Source: RHKX01 sp041393495
GTDB lineage: Bacteria > Actinomycetota > Thermoleophilia > Solirubrobacterales > 70-9
Reading direction: 5' to 3'
Assembly: GCA_041393495.1 (NCBI GenBank)
Contig: JAWKKA010000009.1
Span: 70,344-134,343, forward strand
Length of the DNA stretch: 64,000 bases
The notes beneath the pieces are model-generated. The model searched no databases. It worked only from the letters and a program-made list of their open reading frames with translations, and was not told the DNA's origin. This document shows positions 1 to 8,120 of this stretch, piece by piece. Positions within the stretch are counted from its first letter, which is position 1. Every line of letters begins with the position of its first letter. A program made the position numbers and the translations under genes.

Positions 1-1290
1 CCGATCGGGTTCACGGTCACGTTCAGCATCGCGCTCGGGCTCGGCGCCCTGATCGCGGTCGAGCGCGGCACCCGCCGCGGCGACCTGCTCGCCTGCGCGC
101 TGCTGGCGCTGTCGGTCTTCACCTACACCGTCGGACTCGCCTACCTGGTCGGGGTCGCGATCACGGTGCTGCTGCGGCGCGACCGACTCCGCCGGGCGTG
201 GATCTTCCTGATCCCGCTGCTGCTCTACGCCGCCTGGTGGATCTGGGCGCAGCAGTTCGACCAGGGGCGGACGGAGCTCGTGAGCCTCGTCAGCGTCGTC
301 AAGTTCTTCGCGCGATCGATGGCCGTGAACGCCACCGGGATCAGCGGCATCGACATCCCCTGGGTGCGGATCATCGATCCCCACCCCGTCCGCGGTGGCA
401 GCCCGACCCCGATCGGGTGGCTGGTCGGGCTCGCGCTGACCGTGGCCCTGATCTGGCGCGTCCTCAGGGGTGGCCTGCCGAAGTCGTTCTGGGCCTCGCT
501 CGGCGTCCTCGCCACCTTCTGGCTCGCCGGCGCCGTCGCCGACACCATGCCCGGGGAGACCCAGGTCTATGCGATTCGCTACCTGTTTCCGGGCTCCTCG
601 GCGTTGCTGCTGGTCCTCGTCGATGCCGTCAGCGGCTTTCGGATCCGCGCCGGATGGGCCTACGGGTTGCTCGCCGTCTTCGTCTTCAGCCTGGCGATGA
701 ACCTCGTCGTCCTCCGCGACGGCGCCGCCTTCCTGCGTGACCAGGGAACCGACAGCCGCATCAACCTGGCGATGCTCGAGCTGCGGCTGGGCCTCGAGCC
801 CGGTGCGAACGGTCCCTCCTCGGACGAACCCGACTTCGCCGCGTTCCGGCCCGGGACCCGGATCGCGCTTGGCGCCGGTTTGGATTACTTCACGTCGGTC
901 GTCCGCTACGGCTCGCCCGCGATGAGCATCGCCGAGGTCAAGGCACAGTCGCCGGCCGCCCGTACCGTCGCCGACGAGGTTCTCGTCACCGCCGGCAGCG
1001 TCGCGATCCTGCCGTATGACGAGCAGCCGCCCGCTCGTCGGTCGTGCCCGCATGTCGACGCCGGCGAGAGCTTCTCGCTGCCGACCGGGATCTCCGCGAT
1101 CAAGCCGGCGGGCGAAGCACCGGTGGACGTTTCGATCGCTCGCTTCTCGGACCCGCCCGGGGTCCCGCTCGGCTCGCTCGAGCCGGGGGGCTGGTCAGTC
1201 ATCGCGATCAACCCCGATCGTGACCCCGATCCCTGGCGAGCGACGCTGAGCGGCGACGGCGCCGCGGTCTGTCCGCCGTTCAGTCCTTAG
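1..1290 (+). CDS. Polytopic membrane protein, 5' end cut by the window edge
   Basis: The frame is open from base 1 to the TAG at 1288-1290, leaving at least 429 residues without the true start. The first two thirds consist of hydrophobic segments separated by short basic loops, for example the ALLALSVFTYTVGLAYLVG stretch and the segment around LVGLALTVALIW. The last 150 residues or so are soluble, with several prolines and no motif I recognise. The layout (many helices, then an extracytoplasmic tail) resembles glycosyltransferase-C-like or other envelope membrane proteins. Surface-polysaccharide genes follow on the other strand and support an envelope role, but no catalytic residues can be named. 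Function is unknown. Confidence 0.7.
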   Translation, partial: PIGFTVTFSIALGLGALIAVERGTRRGDLLACALLALSVFTYTVGLAYLVGVAITVLLRRDRLRRAWIFLIPLLLYAAWWIWAQQFDQGRTELVSLVSVVKFFARSMAVNATGISGIDIPWVRIIDPHPVRGGSPTPIGWLVGLALTVALIWRVLRGGLPKSFWASLGVLATFWLAGAVADTMPGETQVYAIRYLFPGSSALLLVLVDAVSGFRIRAGWAYGLLAVFVFSLAMNLVVLRDGAAFLRDQGTDSRINLAMLELRLGLEPGANGPSSDEPDFAAFRPGTRIALGAGLDYFTSVVRYGSPAMSIAEVKAQSPAARTVADEVLVTAGSVAILPYDEQPPARRSCPHVDAGESFSLPTGISAIKPAGEAPVDVSIARFSDPPGVPLGSLEPGGWSVIAINPDRDPDPWRATLSGDGAAVCPPFSP

Positions 1291-1320
1291 ACCGAGCGCG
1301 ATCCAGCTCGCCGGCCGCTC

Positions 1321-1932
1321 TCACGCGGTTCGCGGCCGGCCGTGCGCGATCAGCCACGGGAAGGCCGTCCTGATCGTCCCGACCTCGAGCGCCGGCTTCA
1401 GCAGCGCCGCGAGGCTGCGGCGGTTGAAGTGGTTGACGTGCTCGGGGTGGTTGCCGAGGGTGCGCACGTACTTGCCGCGGAGCAGGCTGCCGATCCGAAA
1501 CCAGGGCTCGAAGGGGACGGAGACGACGACGTCGGCGGCCGCGACGCGGGCCAGCTCGCTGACGGCGGCGGCGGGGTCCTCGAGGTGCTCGAGCACCTCG
1601 AGGCAGAGGACGAGGTCGAAGCTCGAGTCCGCGAACGGCAGGTCGGTGACGCTCGCGACCCGCGCGTCGACCGTCGGCAACCGCTCGCCGACCCGGTCGA
1701 CGCTGTAGGAGGAGAGGTCGACGGCGCAGATCCGCTCGCCGAGCAGCGGGCCGAGCCGGACCAGCGTCTCGCCTTCGCCGCAGCCGGCGTCGAGCGTGCT
1801 CGCCGGCCCGAGCGGCGCGACGACCTCGCCGAGGCGCGAGAAGAAGCCGCCGATCATCGCCCGCACGAGCGGGTTGGCGGTCTCGAACTTGAGCTCGTTC
1901 GAAGGGCGTTGGGCGGACGGGCGCGGGGGCAT
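1321..1932 (-). CDS. Class I SAM-dependent methyltransferase
   Basis: This 203-residue protein has the class I methyltransferase fold signature: motif I LDAGCGEGETLVRLG, an acidic residue after the second strand (AVDLSS), the motif around LPFADSSFDLVLCLEVLEHL, and a final VSVPFEPWF segment. The EVLEHLEDP block is typical of the Methyltransf_11/UbiE-like group. The acceptor cannot be read from sequence. The gene lies downstream of a polysaccharide flippase on the same strand, which suggests lipid-linked sugar or glycan methylation (inference). I chose the ATG at 1932. Another ATG at 1980, one base after the upstream stop, would add 16 residues; neither has a clear ribosome binding site. Confidence 0.8.
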   Translation of the reverse strand: MPPRPSAQRPSNELKFETANPLVRAMIGGFFSRLGEVVAPLGPASTLDAGCGEGETLVRLGPLLGERICAVDLSSYSVDRVGERLPTVDARVASVTDLPFADSSFDLVLCLEVLEHLEDPAAAVSELARVAAADVVVSVPFEPWFRIGSLLRGKYVRTLGNHPEHVNHFNRRSLAALLKPALEVGTIRTAFPWLIAHGRPRTA

Positions 1933-1981
1933 GGCAGGGCCTTGCAGCTGCTCGTTCGGCGTGCTCGGTCCCCGTCGCATC

Positions 1982-3325
1982 CTAGGCGCCGCCGTCGTCG
2001 GCCCACCCAGCGCGGCGCGAGTATTGCCAGTAGAGCAGGAGGCTGAGGACGGCCGCGGCGACCGCATAGCCGACCTCGGCCTGGCGGACCGCCGTCAGCA
2101 ACGGCAGCGCCGCGAAGACGACGAAGCCGAGCGCGCAGGCGACCCAGCACGCGGCCGCCCCGGAGGCCCGGTCGCGAGCGAGCTGGGCCTGCGTGAGGGT
2201 CAGCGCGGCCAGGTGGAAGCCGAGCCCTGCCGCCACGATGATCAGGCCGCTGCGATCGTAGGAGTGGTCCGCCCCGAACGTGAGCGTCATCAGATCGGGA
2301 CCGACGGCGGCGACGAGGGCGATCAGGGCCAGGTCGAACAGCGCTACCGCCCTGACCGTTCCCGCCACCTCCCCCCGGAAGGCCATGCCGCCATCGCGGC
2401 CGCGGTCGACCCAGTGGCGACTGAGGCTCGGCAGCAGGCTCGTCGTCACCGACCCGAACAGCACCTGGGGAGCCCGCGCGATCAGCATGATGTTGAAGAG
2501 CAGCCCGGCAGCAGCGACATCGAGGCCGGCGGCCACGATCAGCACTCCGGCGTTCAACAGCGCCTGCTCGCTCAGCATCACCAGGAACGCCGATCCGACG
2601 AACGCGCTCCCGCGTCCGAGGCTCGTGCCGACCGCGACCGGCGACTCCGGCTCCTCTCCGATCAGGTCGATGGACAGGTCGCTCGCGCGCCGACGCGCGT
2701 GCCCGAAGGCGACCAGGGGCACGACCGCGAGGCTCATCAGGGGGGCGAGCAGGATCCCGAACGCGATCACCGACCCGCCGCTGAGCAGGCCGACGGTGAC
2801 GACGGCCGCCATCGCGAACCGGGAGCAGGACTCGAGCAGGAGCATCGCGCCGTAGAGCCCGAACCGTCCGGTGCCGGCGAGGTATCCGCGGGCGAAGAAG
2901 CTGACCGCGTAGGCGGGCGCCGCCAGGACCAGGATCCGGTAGAGGTCGGCATCGCCGGACAGCAGGCCGTCCTCGATCGGCCCGCGAAGCGCCAGGGCGA
3001 GGACCACGAACGCGACCGCGAGCACGGCCTGGATCGCGGCGGCGACGCGAATCGCGCCACCGTGATGCTGTCCCGCCGCGCCGGCCGCGGCCACGTTCCG
3101 CGAGACGAACTGCTCGACCGGCCGGTAGAGCGTCACGACGGAGATGAACAGGACCGACCAGAGGACCGTCAGGGCGCCGTAGGAGTCCCGGTCCAGCTCG
3201 TGGCTGGCGAGCGCGAAGTACGCGTAGGTGAGGATGCCGCTCAGCCCGATGCCGACGGAAAGCAGCATCGCGCCCCGCCTGTAGCCGGATCGTCGCTCCG
3301 CCTCAGCTGTCACGGCCACCGGCAT
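1982..3325 (-). CDS. Polysaccharide flippase-like membrane protein (MOP/Wzx type)
   Basis: The protein has 447 residues and about 12 hydrophobic segments spread along its length. It opens with a short basic N-terminus (RRSGYRRGAM) followed at once by the first helix, and includes the early LYRPVEQFVSRNVA segment typical of oligosaccharide-flippase relatives. Family members move lipid-linked glycans across the membrane. Length and topology fit Wzx/MurJ-like proteins; the adjoining methyltransferase and arylsulfotransferase-like gene fit envelope glycan work. The ATG at 3325 is the first good start. Substrate unknown. Confidence 0.75.
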   Translation of the reverse strand: MPVAVTAEAERRSGYRRGAMLLSVGIGLSGILTYAYFALASHELDRDSYGALTVLWSVLFISVVTLYRPVEQFVSRNVAAAGAAGQHHGGAIRVAAAIQAVLAVAFVVLALALRGPIEDGLLSGDADLYRILVLAAPAYAVSFFARGYLAGTGRFGLYGAMLLLESCSRFAMAAVVTVGLLSGGSVIAFGILLAPLMSLAVVPLVAFGHARRRASDLSIDLIGEEPESPVAVGTSLGRGSAFVGSAFLVMLSEQALLNAGVLIVAAGLDVAAAGLLFNIMLIARAPQVLFGSVTTSLLPSLSRHWVDRGRDGGMAFRGEVAGTVRAVALFDLALIALVAAVGPDLMTLTFGADHSYDRSGLIIVAAGLGFHLAALTLTQAQLARDRASGAAACWVACALGFVVFAALPLLTAVRQAEVGYAVAAAVLSLLLYWQYSRRAGWADDGGA

Positions 3326-3379
3326 ACCCTTGCAGAGCCGGGAACCGATTCCGGAGCCCTCGCGGCCCGCCCGCCCCGC

Positions 3380-4795
3380 CTAACCGTACATGCGGTTCAT
3401 CGCCCGGCGCAGCTTCCTCGTCCCGACCACGCCGCCCGGCACCGGATTCGCCCTGTAGGTGAAACCGCCCTCGAGGTGGAGCCGATAGATCGCGCGTCCG
3501 GCGCGATCGTAGGCTCCGACCACGGGATTGTTGCCCCATGAGATCAGCCACTCCCGCGACGGCAGGCGGCGGGCCGAGCCGCAGCAGAAGACGGCGCTGA
3601 TCGTTGGGTCGGTGACTGTCTCGACCAGTCGGGCGGTGCCCGCCTGCTCATCGATCCGGAAGCGCTGGGCTCGGGCGACGTCGTCGGTCAGATCGGTGCG
3701 GTTGTTGAAGATCGTGACCGTGCCGTCGGGCTGTACGCGGACGTCGTGCTGGCCGCCGAGCGGGTACCCGGCCGGGTCGCCGCGGACCTCGAGGCTGTCC
3801 GGTGTCTCGGTGCCGCCGAGCTTCCAGACGATCGCGCCGGTCCGGCGGTTGACCTTGTAGATCGCATCGTTGTTGCGAAAGGACAGGTACATGTAGCGGC
3901 CGTCGACCTCGACCGCGTTCCAGTGCGAGACGTCGTACCAGAGCGCATCGGGTTGGGCGAGGATCTCGGTCCACCAGCGGCCGGCCTCGGCGAGCCCGAT
4001 GTGCTGGCCCGAGTCCCAGCTCCGGACGATCGCACCATCCGGGGTCAGCTCGCGGATCACGGTGTCCGCCACCGCCGCGTCGGCATGACCGCCGTAGGGA
4101 GTCGCATCGATCCCGCGGCGGAACTTCATGGCACCGATGACGTAGTTGCCGTTCGCCAGCAGCTGCAGGTCGTGGATGTCGGTGTCCCCGGGGTCCCCGA
4201 CCGTGCGCAGCAGCCGCCCGCCCAGGGTCCGGATCTCGAAGGGCCCCGCAGCCAGGCCGGCTTCGGCGTTCATCGAGACCGTCCCGTCGGGCAGCAGCTT
4301 CGCGTCGGCTCCGCCGTCGGTGCGCAACCACCAGACCGGCGCGCCGTCGCGGCTGAAGATCGCCACGTAGCCGCCCGCCTTCACGAAGAACAGCTTCGCT
4401 CCCCCTTTGCGGAGCCGCTCGAAGCTGAACTCGACGAAGTCCCGGGGCAGGCAGCGGACCCAGAAGCGGCGCTGCCTCGTACCGTCGCGACGGCGGAAGG
4501 CGATCGTGGTCGCCGCCCCCTCGTCGAGCGGCACGTGGACGCGGATGTCGCCGCCTCGGGGGCGCTTGCGAGCCGCCGTCCGGACACGCCAGCCACGGGC
4601 TCCGTCGATGCGCAGATCGAGCGTCCCGCCGCCACATCGAGCGGCGTAGGTCCGGACGTTCCAGGCGAAGCCGGGAAGGAGCTGATCGCCGGCCGTGGCC
4701 TCGAAGCTCGGCTTCGCCGCCGACGCCGCGGCCGGCTGGCCGAGCGCGATCGCAACTCCGGCGATGAACGCCACGACACCCCTCCGGAAGCTCAC
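3380..4795 (-). CDS. Secreted arylsulfotransferase (ASST)-family protein
   Basis: The 471-residue protein starts with a cleavable signal peptide: basic VSFRRG, a hydrophobic run, then AAASAA. The body is a beta-propeller-like series of blades: VWWLRTDGGADAKLLPDGT, a DIHDLQLLANGNYVIG blade and a later GQHDVRVQPDGTVTIFNN blade. The repeated D/QHD(V/L)xxxxxG pattern is the arylsulfotransferase family hallmark. Classical ASSTs move sulfate between phenols in the periplasm; many actinobacterial homologues have unknown substrates. I chose GTG 4795 because it begins directly with the signal peptide; an ATG at 4861 would place 22 odd residues in front of it. A sulfate-assimilation operon lies nearby, but ASSTs do not use PAPS, so the link is only suggestive. 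Confidence 0.8.
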   Translation of the reverse strand: MSFRRGVVAFIAGVAIALGQPAAASAAKPSFEATAGDQLLPGFAWNVRTYAARCGGGTLDLRIDGARGWRVRTAARKRPRGGDIRVHVPLDEGAATTIAFRRRDGTRQRRFWVRCLPRDFVEFSFERLRKGGAKLFFVKAGGYVAIFSRDGAPVWWLRTDGGADAKLLPDGTVSMNAEAGLAAGPFEIRTLGGRLLRTVGDPGDTDIHDLQLLANGNYVIGAMKFRRGIDATPYGGHADAAVADTVIRELTPDGAIVRSWDSGQHIGLAEAGRWWTEILAQPDALWYDVSHWNAVEVDGRYMYLSFRNNDAIYKVNRRTGAIVWKLGGTETPDSLEVRGDPAGYPLGGQHDVRVQPDGTVTIFNNRTDLTDDVARAQRFRIDEQAGTARLVETVTDPTISAVFCCGSARRLPSREWLISWGNNPVVGAYDRAGRAIYRLHLEGGFTYRANPVPGGVVGTRKLRRAMNRMYG

Positions 4796-4849
4796 GGCGG
4801 CGACGATAGATGAACGCGCCGCCCGATGTGGCGGGCTAGCCTTGCGGTC

Positions 4850-5077
4850 ATGCCAGCGCACGAAGATCGTCAGGCCCGTTCGCGGATCGGGATGCCCGTC
4901 CCGGCCGAGCCGCGGGAGGCGGCGGCGATCATCGCCGCGGTCGAGCAGTTCCTCGCCGACACGAGGCCGGCGTTCGAGCCGGCGCCCGCCGGGAACCCGT
5001 GGCAGCGGGCGGCGCTGGTCGAGGGCGTGACGGCGAAGCAGGCATTCGGAGCCGAGAGGAGATCGGAATGGCGGTAG
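4850..5077 (+). CDS. Small protein resembling an acyl-CoA carboxylase epsilon subunit
   Basis: This 75-residue protein has a helical centre (EAAAIIAAVEQFLADT), a proline-rich hinge and a C-terminal NPWQRAALVEGV segment. That order, helix then Pro hinge then W-x-x-A-A-L-x-E, resembles the small epsilon subunits that stabilise actinobacterial acyl-CoA carboxylases. No carboxylase beta subunit lies next to it here, which weakens the call. ATG 4850 was preferred to ATG 4826, whose codons precede the conserved part. Its end overlaps the dodecin gene by 10 bp, so the two are probably co-transcribed. It is divergent from the arylsulfotransferase-like gene with a gap of about 54 bp. Confidence 0.45.
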   Translation: MPAHEDRQARSRIGMPVPAEPREAAAIIAAVEQFLADTRPAFEPAPAGNPWQRAALVEGVTAKQAFGAERRSEWR

Positions 5078-5289
5078 TGAAGATCATCGAACTGGTCGGC
5101 AGCTCCAAGGTCTCGACCGACGACGCCGCCCGCCAGGCGCTGAAGAGCGCCCAGCGGAAGATCCGCAACATCCGCGCGGTCGACATCGTCAGCACCGGTC
5201 TGCGCGGCGAGGACCTCGACGAGTACCGCGCCCACGTCCGCGTCGCCTTCGTCGTCGAGAGCTCCGAGATCAGCGACGACGTCGACTAG
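5068..5289 (+). CDS. Dodecin family flavin-binding protein
   Basis: The 73-residue protein matches dodecin in length and pattern: KIIELVGSSKVSTDDAARQA, then the KIRNIRAVDIVS strand, then a C-terminal VRVAFVVE strand. Dodecins assemble as dodecamers that store or buffer flavins, or CoA in some species, in the cytoplasm. I chose ATG 5068 because AGGAGA lies about 8 bp upstream and the family normally starts just before the first beta strand. The gene overlaps the preceding small gene by 10 bp. Confidence 0.85.
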   Translation: MAVVKIIELVGSSKVSTDDAARQALKSAQRKIRNIRAVDIVSTGLRGEDLDEYRAHVRVAFVVESSEISDDVD

Positions 5290-5303
5290 ACGATCGATCC
5301 AGA

Positions 5304-5460
5304 TCAATGCCCGGAGGCGGCGAAGCCGCGACCGGGCCGGCCGATCTCGGCGTTGCGCCAAAGCCCGGCGGCGAGCGCGAGCAGCCGTCTGGGCAGGTAG
5401 GGGAACAGGTGGCGCAGGCGGCAAGCGGCGAGCGCGAGGAGCTGGCGGTTCGTTCGGCAC
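5304..5460 (-). pseudogene. Possible 3' remnant of a transposase gene
   Basis: Read on the minus strand up to a TGA at 5304-5306, the frame ends with LLALAAGLWRNAEIGRPGRG and FAASGH. The pattern L-A-L-A-A-x-(I/L)-W-x-N-x-x-x-G-x-P-x-R followed by a short tail resembles the C-terminus of IS982-like transposases of high-GC actinobacteria. Nothing upstream in this frame resembles a transposase core and no insertion-sequence ends were found, so at most this is a decayed fragment. The resemblance is from memory of the family and could be chance. Confidence 0.22.
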
Positions 5461-5630
5461 CTTCGGGGCGACGATGCTCGCAGTGCCTCCCTTCGGCGCC
5501 CTTCGCCTGCTCCCTCGCGGCAGCGGCGGCTCCCAGTGTCCCGCGGAACATTGGGCGTGAACCAGGAATCACCCATCCCAGTGGCGAGCCGACCCGTTGC
5601 CTCCCTGAGCTCGCCCGACATTCCGGGGGC

Positions 5631-5724
5631 GAGCGACGAAAAGCTCACAAGTATTGGGGACTATTCGTCGCTCATCATTGGGAACTACTCATCGCTCGGC
5701 ATTGGGAACTACTCGTCGCTCGGC
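5631..5724. repeat. Palindromic repeat with three 24-bp tandem units, copy 1
   Basis: GAGCGACGAA at 5631-5640 is the exact reverse complement of TTCGTCGCTC at 5664-5673, so the region can fold into a 10-bp stem. Three 24-bp units with the core TTGGG(A/G)ACTA(C/T)TC(G/A)TCGCTC follow in tandem at 5653-5676, 5677-5700 and 5701-5724; the first unit supplies the right arm. Nearly the same palindrome plus one unit occurs at 49463-49509. This makes it a dispersed family rather than a local accident. Role unknown. Confidence 0.75.
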
Positions 5725-5754
5725 GGGTGGGCGCTCAGCGTGGGCCCGAAACAC

Positions 5755-5782
5755 TTGAATCCTAATCGGGATTTGCTAGTTT
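5755..5782 (+). promoter_or_regulatory. Promoter with operator-like inverted repeat before the sulfur operon
   Basis: TTGAAT at 5755-5760 and TAGTTT at 5777-5782 are 16 bp apart and resemble -35 and -10 boxes. Between and over them lies the inverted repeat AATCC-taatcg-GGATT at 5758-5773. A repressor bound there would cover the promoter. The form (5-bp arms, 6-bp centre) is compatible with a dimeric regulator; the Rrf2 protein encoded at 13721-14206 is the obvious local candidate (inference). The start codon is about 58 bp downstream. Confidence 0.45.
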
Positions 5783-5839
5783 CACGCCTCGAGCAGCCTA
5801 CCTGACGCGGGCCCGGCCCGCGTGCAACCGAAAGGGATC

Positions 5840-7909
5840 ATGGAGCCGACCGCCGCGCCGCCGAAGGCGAAGGCCGCCAAGGACACCGAGGCCAAGGCCG
5901 CCAAGCCGCGGGACACCGAGGCCAAGGCCGCCAGGCCACAGGACACCGAGGCCAAGGCCGCCAGGCCACAGGACACCGAGCCCAGGGCCGCCAGGCCGCA
6001 GGACACCGAGCCCAGGGCCGCCAGGCCGCGGGTCACCAAGCCGCGGGCCAAGGCCACCGGACCGAAGGCCACCGAAGCCGATCTCGACCAGGCGGAGGAC
6101 AAGGTCCAGCGGGGGAAGGGGCCGCTCGGATCGCGCGAGAACCCCGAGGTCTACGAGAACGTTCCCGGGCACGTGATCCCGATCCTCGCCGACGAGTTCG
6201 ACGATTTCGACAGCGAGGCTGGGAGGTTCCTCGACGGCGAGACCGCCGAGGAGGAGTTCATCGGCTTTCGGCTCAAGCAGGGCGTCTACGGCCAGCGCCA
6301 GCCGGACGTCCAGATGATCCGCGTGAAGCTGCCGATCGGCGGCGTCAACGCGGAGCAGATGGACGCGTTCGCGAGCGTGATCGAGAAGTACGCGCCGCTC
6401 GGCAAGGGCCACATCACGACCCGCCAGAACGTCCAGATCCACCACGTCCCGCTGCCCGACGCCGCGGCGCTGATCCGCGAGATCTCCGCGGCCGGCCTGT
6501 CGAGCCGGGAGGGCTGCGGCAACACGATCCGCAACGTCACCGGCGACCCGTGGGCCGGCGTCGCCGCCGACGAGCTCTTCGACCCGACCGGCTACGCGAT
6601 CGCCTACGTCCGCTACTTCGTCCGCCACCCGACCACGCAGCTGATGCCGCGCAAGGTCAAGACCGCGTTCAGCTCCTCCGACGCCGACCGCGCGATCACC
6701 GGCATCCACGACATCGGCTTCATCCCCCGGGTCCGCGACGGCGCCCGCGGCTTCGAGGTCCGCGTCGGCGGCGGCACCTCGATCATGCCGCGGATCGCGC
6801 CGACGCTGTACGGGTTCGTCACCGCCGACGACGGCGAGTACCTGAAGGTGACCGAGGCGGCGTTGCGGATCTTCGACCGCCAGGAGTGGCTGCGCGCCAA
6901 TCGGGCCCGGGCCCGGATCAAGGTCCTCGTCGACAGGATCGGGATCGACGCCTTCCGCGCGATGGTCGACCGCGAGCTCGCCGGCGACTGGGTCGCCGAT
7001 CGCGACTTCGCGATCGGGCGGCTGATCCCGGAGATCGACGAGGAGGCCGCCGCGCCGCAGCCGGCTGCGCCGGCCGGCTCCCCGAACGGCGACGGCGCCG
7101 CCTTCGACGCGTTCGTCGCCGACAGCGTCGAGCGCCAGCGCCAGGACGGGTTCTCGACGGTCCACGTGAAGGTCACCCGCGGCGATCTCACCCCCGGGCA
7201 GTTCCGCGGCCTCGCCCGGATCATGCGCGAGCACTGCGGCGGCAACGCGCGGACGACCATCGATCAGAACCTCGTCCTCCGCTGGGTCCGCGACGAGGCG
7301 CTGTACGACGTCTTCTCGGCGCTCCGCGAGATCGACCTCGCCGACCACGGGGTCGGGACGATCACCGACGTGATCTCGTGCCCCGGCACCGACTCCTGCA
7401 AGCTCGGCATCACCGCCTCGATGGGGTTGAACCGGGCACTGCAGGAGCGGGTCGAGTCGATGCGGATCACCGACCCGCTGACGCGGCGGATCCACCTGAA
7501 GATGAGCGGCTGCCCGAACGGCTGCGGCCAGCACCACATCGGGACGATCGGCTTCTACGGCGCCTCGATCAGAGTCGGCGAGCACACGATGCCCGCCTAC
7601 ATCCCCCACGTCGGCGGTCGGGCAACGGGCGGCGAGGTCGTCTACGGGACCCGGCTCAAGGTGCGGATCCCGGCCAAGCGCGTCCCTGACGCGGTCGAGC
7701 GGTGGCTACGCATGTACGAGGCCGAGCGGAGCGACGGCGAGGAGTTCGTCGACTTCGCCGCCCGGGTCGGAACCGTCCGCTTCGAGGACGAGATCCGCAA
7801 CCTGTCGATCCCGGCCGAGCTCAACCTCGAGAACATGCTCCAGTTCGTCGACTGGAGCCGCCACGACCCCTACAAGGTCGAGCGCGGTGAGGGCGAGTGC
7901 GCGATCTAG
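5840..7909 (+). CDS. Ferredoxin-type sulfite/nitrite reductase with repetitive N-terminus
   Basis: The 689-residue protein is a siroheme [4Fe-4S] reductase with two nitrite/sulfite reductase half domains (GHITTRQNVQIHHV in the first) and the four cluster cysteines C514, C520, C558 and C562 in the CX5C...CX3C pattern (SCPGTDSC and SGCPNGCG). The six-electron product depends on whether sulfite or nitrite is used. The sulfate-activation genes downstream argue for sulfite reduction to sulfide. Residues 15-64 are five 10-residue repeats of the type DTEAKAARPQ, encoded by 30-bp tandem DNA repeats and predicted disordered. Normal family members lack this and are about 560-600 residues. I chose ATG 5840, with AAAGGG 7 bp upstream, over GTG 5822. 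Confidence 0.9.
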   Translation: MEPTAAPPKAKAAKDTEAKAAKPRDTEAKAARPQDTEAKAARPQDTEPRAARPQDTEPRAARPRVTKPRAKATGPKATEADLDQAEDKVQRGKGPLGSRENPEVYENVPGHVIPILADEFDDFDSEAGRFLDGETAEEEFIGFRLKQGVYGQRQPDVQMIRVKLPIGGVNAEQMDAFASVIEKYAPLGKGHITTRQNVQIHHVPLPDAAALIREISAAGLSSREGCGNTIRNVTGDPWAGVAADELFDPTGYAIAYVRYFVRHPTTQLMPRKVKTAFSSSDADRAITGIHDIGFIPRVRDGARGFEVRVGGGTSIMPRIAPTLYGFVTADDGEYLKVTEAALRIFDRQEWLRANRARARIKVLVDRIGIDAFRAMVDRELAGDWVADRDFAIGRLIPEIDEEAAAPQPAAPAGSPNGDGAAFDAFVADSVERQRQDGFSTVHVKVTRGDLTPGQFRGLARIMREHCGGNARTTIDQNLVLRWVRDEALYDVFSALREIDLADHGVGTITDVISCPGTDSCKLGITASMGLNRALQERVESMRITDPLTRRIHLKMSGCPNGCGQHHIGTIGFYGASIRVGEHTMPAYIPHVGGRATGGEVVYGTRLKVRIPAKRVPDAVERWLRMYEAERSDGEEFVDFAARVGTVRFEDEIRNLSIPAELNLENMLQFVDWSRHDPYKVERGEGECAI
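5882..6031 (+). repeat. Five 30-bp in-frame tandem repeats in the reductase gene
   Basis: Five consecutive 30-bp units each encode a variant of D-T-E-(A/P)-(K/R)-A-A-(K/R)-P-(Q/R). Units two and three encode identical residues, and the last two share the E-P-R-A form, which suggests recent slippage or unequal exchange. The array keeps the reading frame and adds an Ala/Lys/Arg/Pro-rich linker before the catalytic body. Confidence 0.9.
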
Positions 7910-7922
7910 GTGACTCCGGCGG

Positions 7923-8114
7923 GATCCTCCGCTTCGCGTCCGGTCCCGCCGGGCAGCGGTCGGGCTCGGCGATCCTCCGCTTCGCGTCCGATCCCGCCGG
8001 GCAGCGGTCGGGGCCGGGGATCCTCCGCTTCGCCTCCGCTCCCGCCGGGCAGCGGTCGGGGCCGGGGATCCTCCGCTTCGCCTCCGCTCCCGCCGGGCAG
8101 CGGCCGGGGGTGGG
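7923..8114. repeat. 48-bp tandem repeat (4 units) between reductase and APS reductase genes
   Basis: Four head-to-tail units start at 7923, 7971, 8019 and 8067, each with GATCCTCCGCTTCGC then TCCCGCCGGGCAGCGG. Units three and four are almost identical, while one and two carry a few substitutions. The array lies wholly between the stop at 7907-7909 and the ATG at 8121. There are no variable spacers, so it is a minisatellite and not CRISPR. The unit length is a multiple of three, and both strands stay open through it, so open frames here are not evidence of a gene. Confidence 0.9.
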
Positions 8115-8120
8115 ACCGAG

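Larger units (their letters stand above)
5290..5839. other. Long intergenic region before the sulfur operon
   Basis: About 550 bp without a credible gene. From left to right it holds a possible transposase 3' remnant on the minus strand, a palindrome joined to three 24-bp tandem units, and a promoter with an operator-like inverted repeat just before the sulfite reductase gene. A plus-strand frame through the 24-bp units can be read as repeated IGNYSSLG, but it lacks a ribosome binding site and is not called as a gene. Confidence 0.6.

Noticed and set aside
5536..5805. Small protein with repeated IGNYSSLG
   Set aside because: It is only the translation of the 24-bp DNA repeat; no ribosome binding site, and the same DNA unit at 49.48 kb lies in a different context.
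7923..8114. CRISPR array
   Set aside because: The units are contiguous without unique spacers and no cas genes are present.
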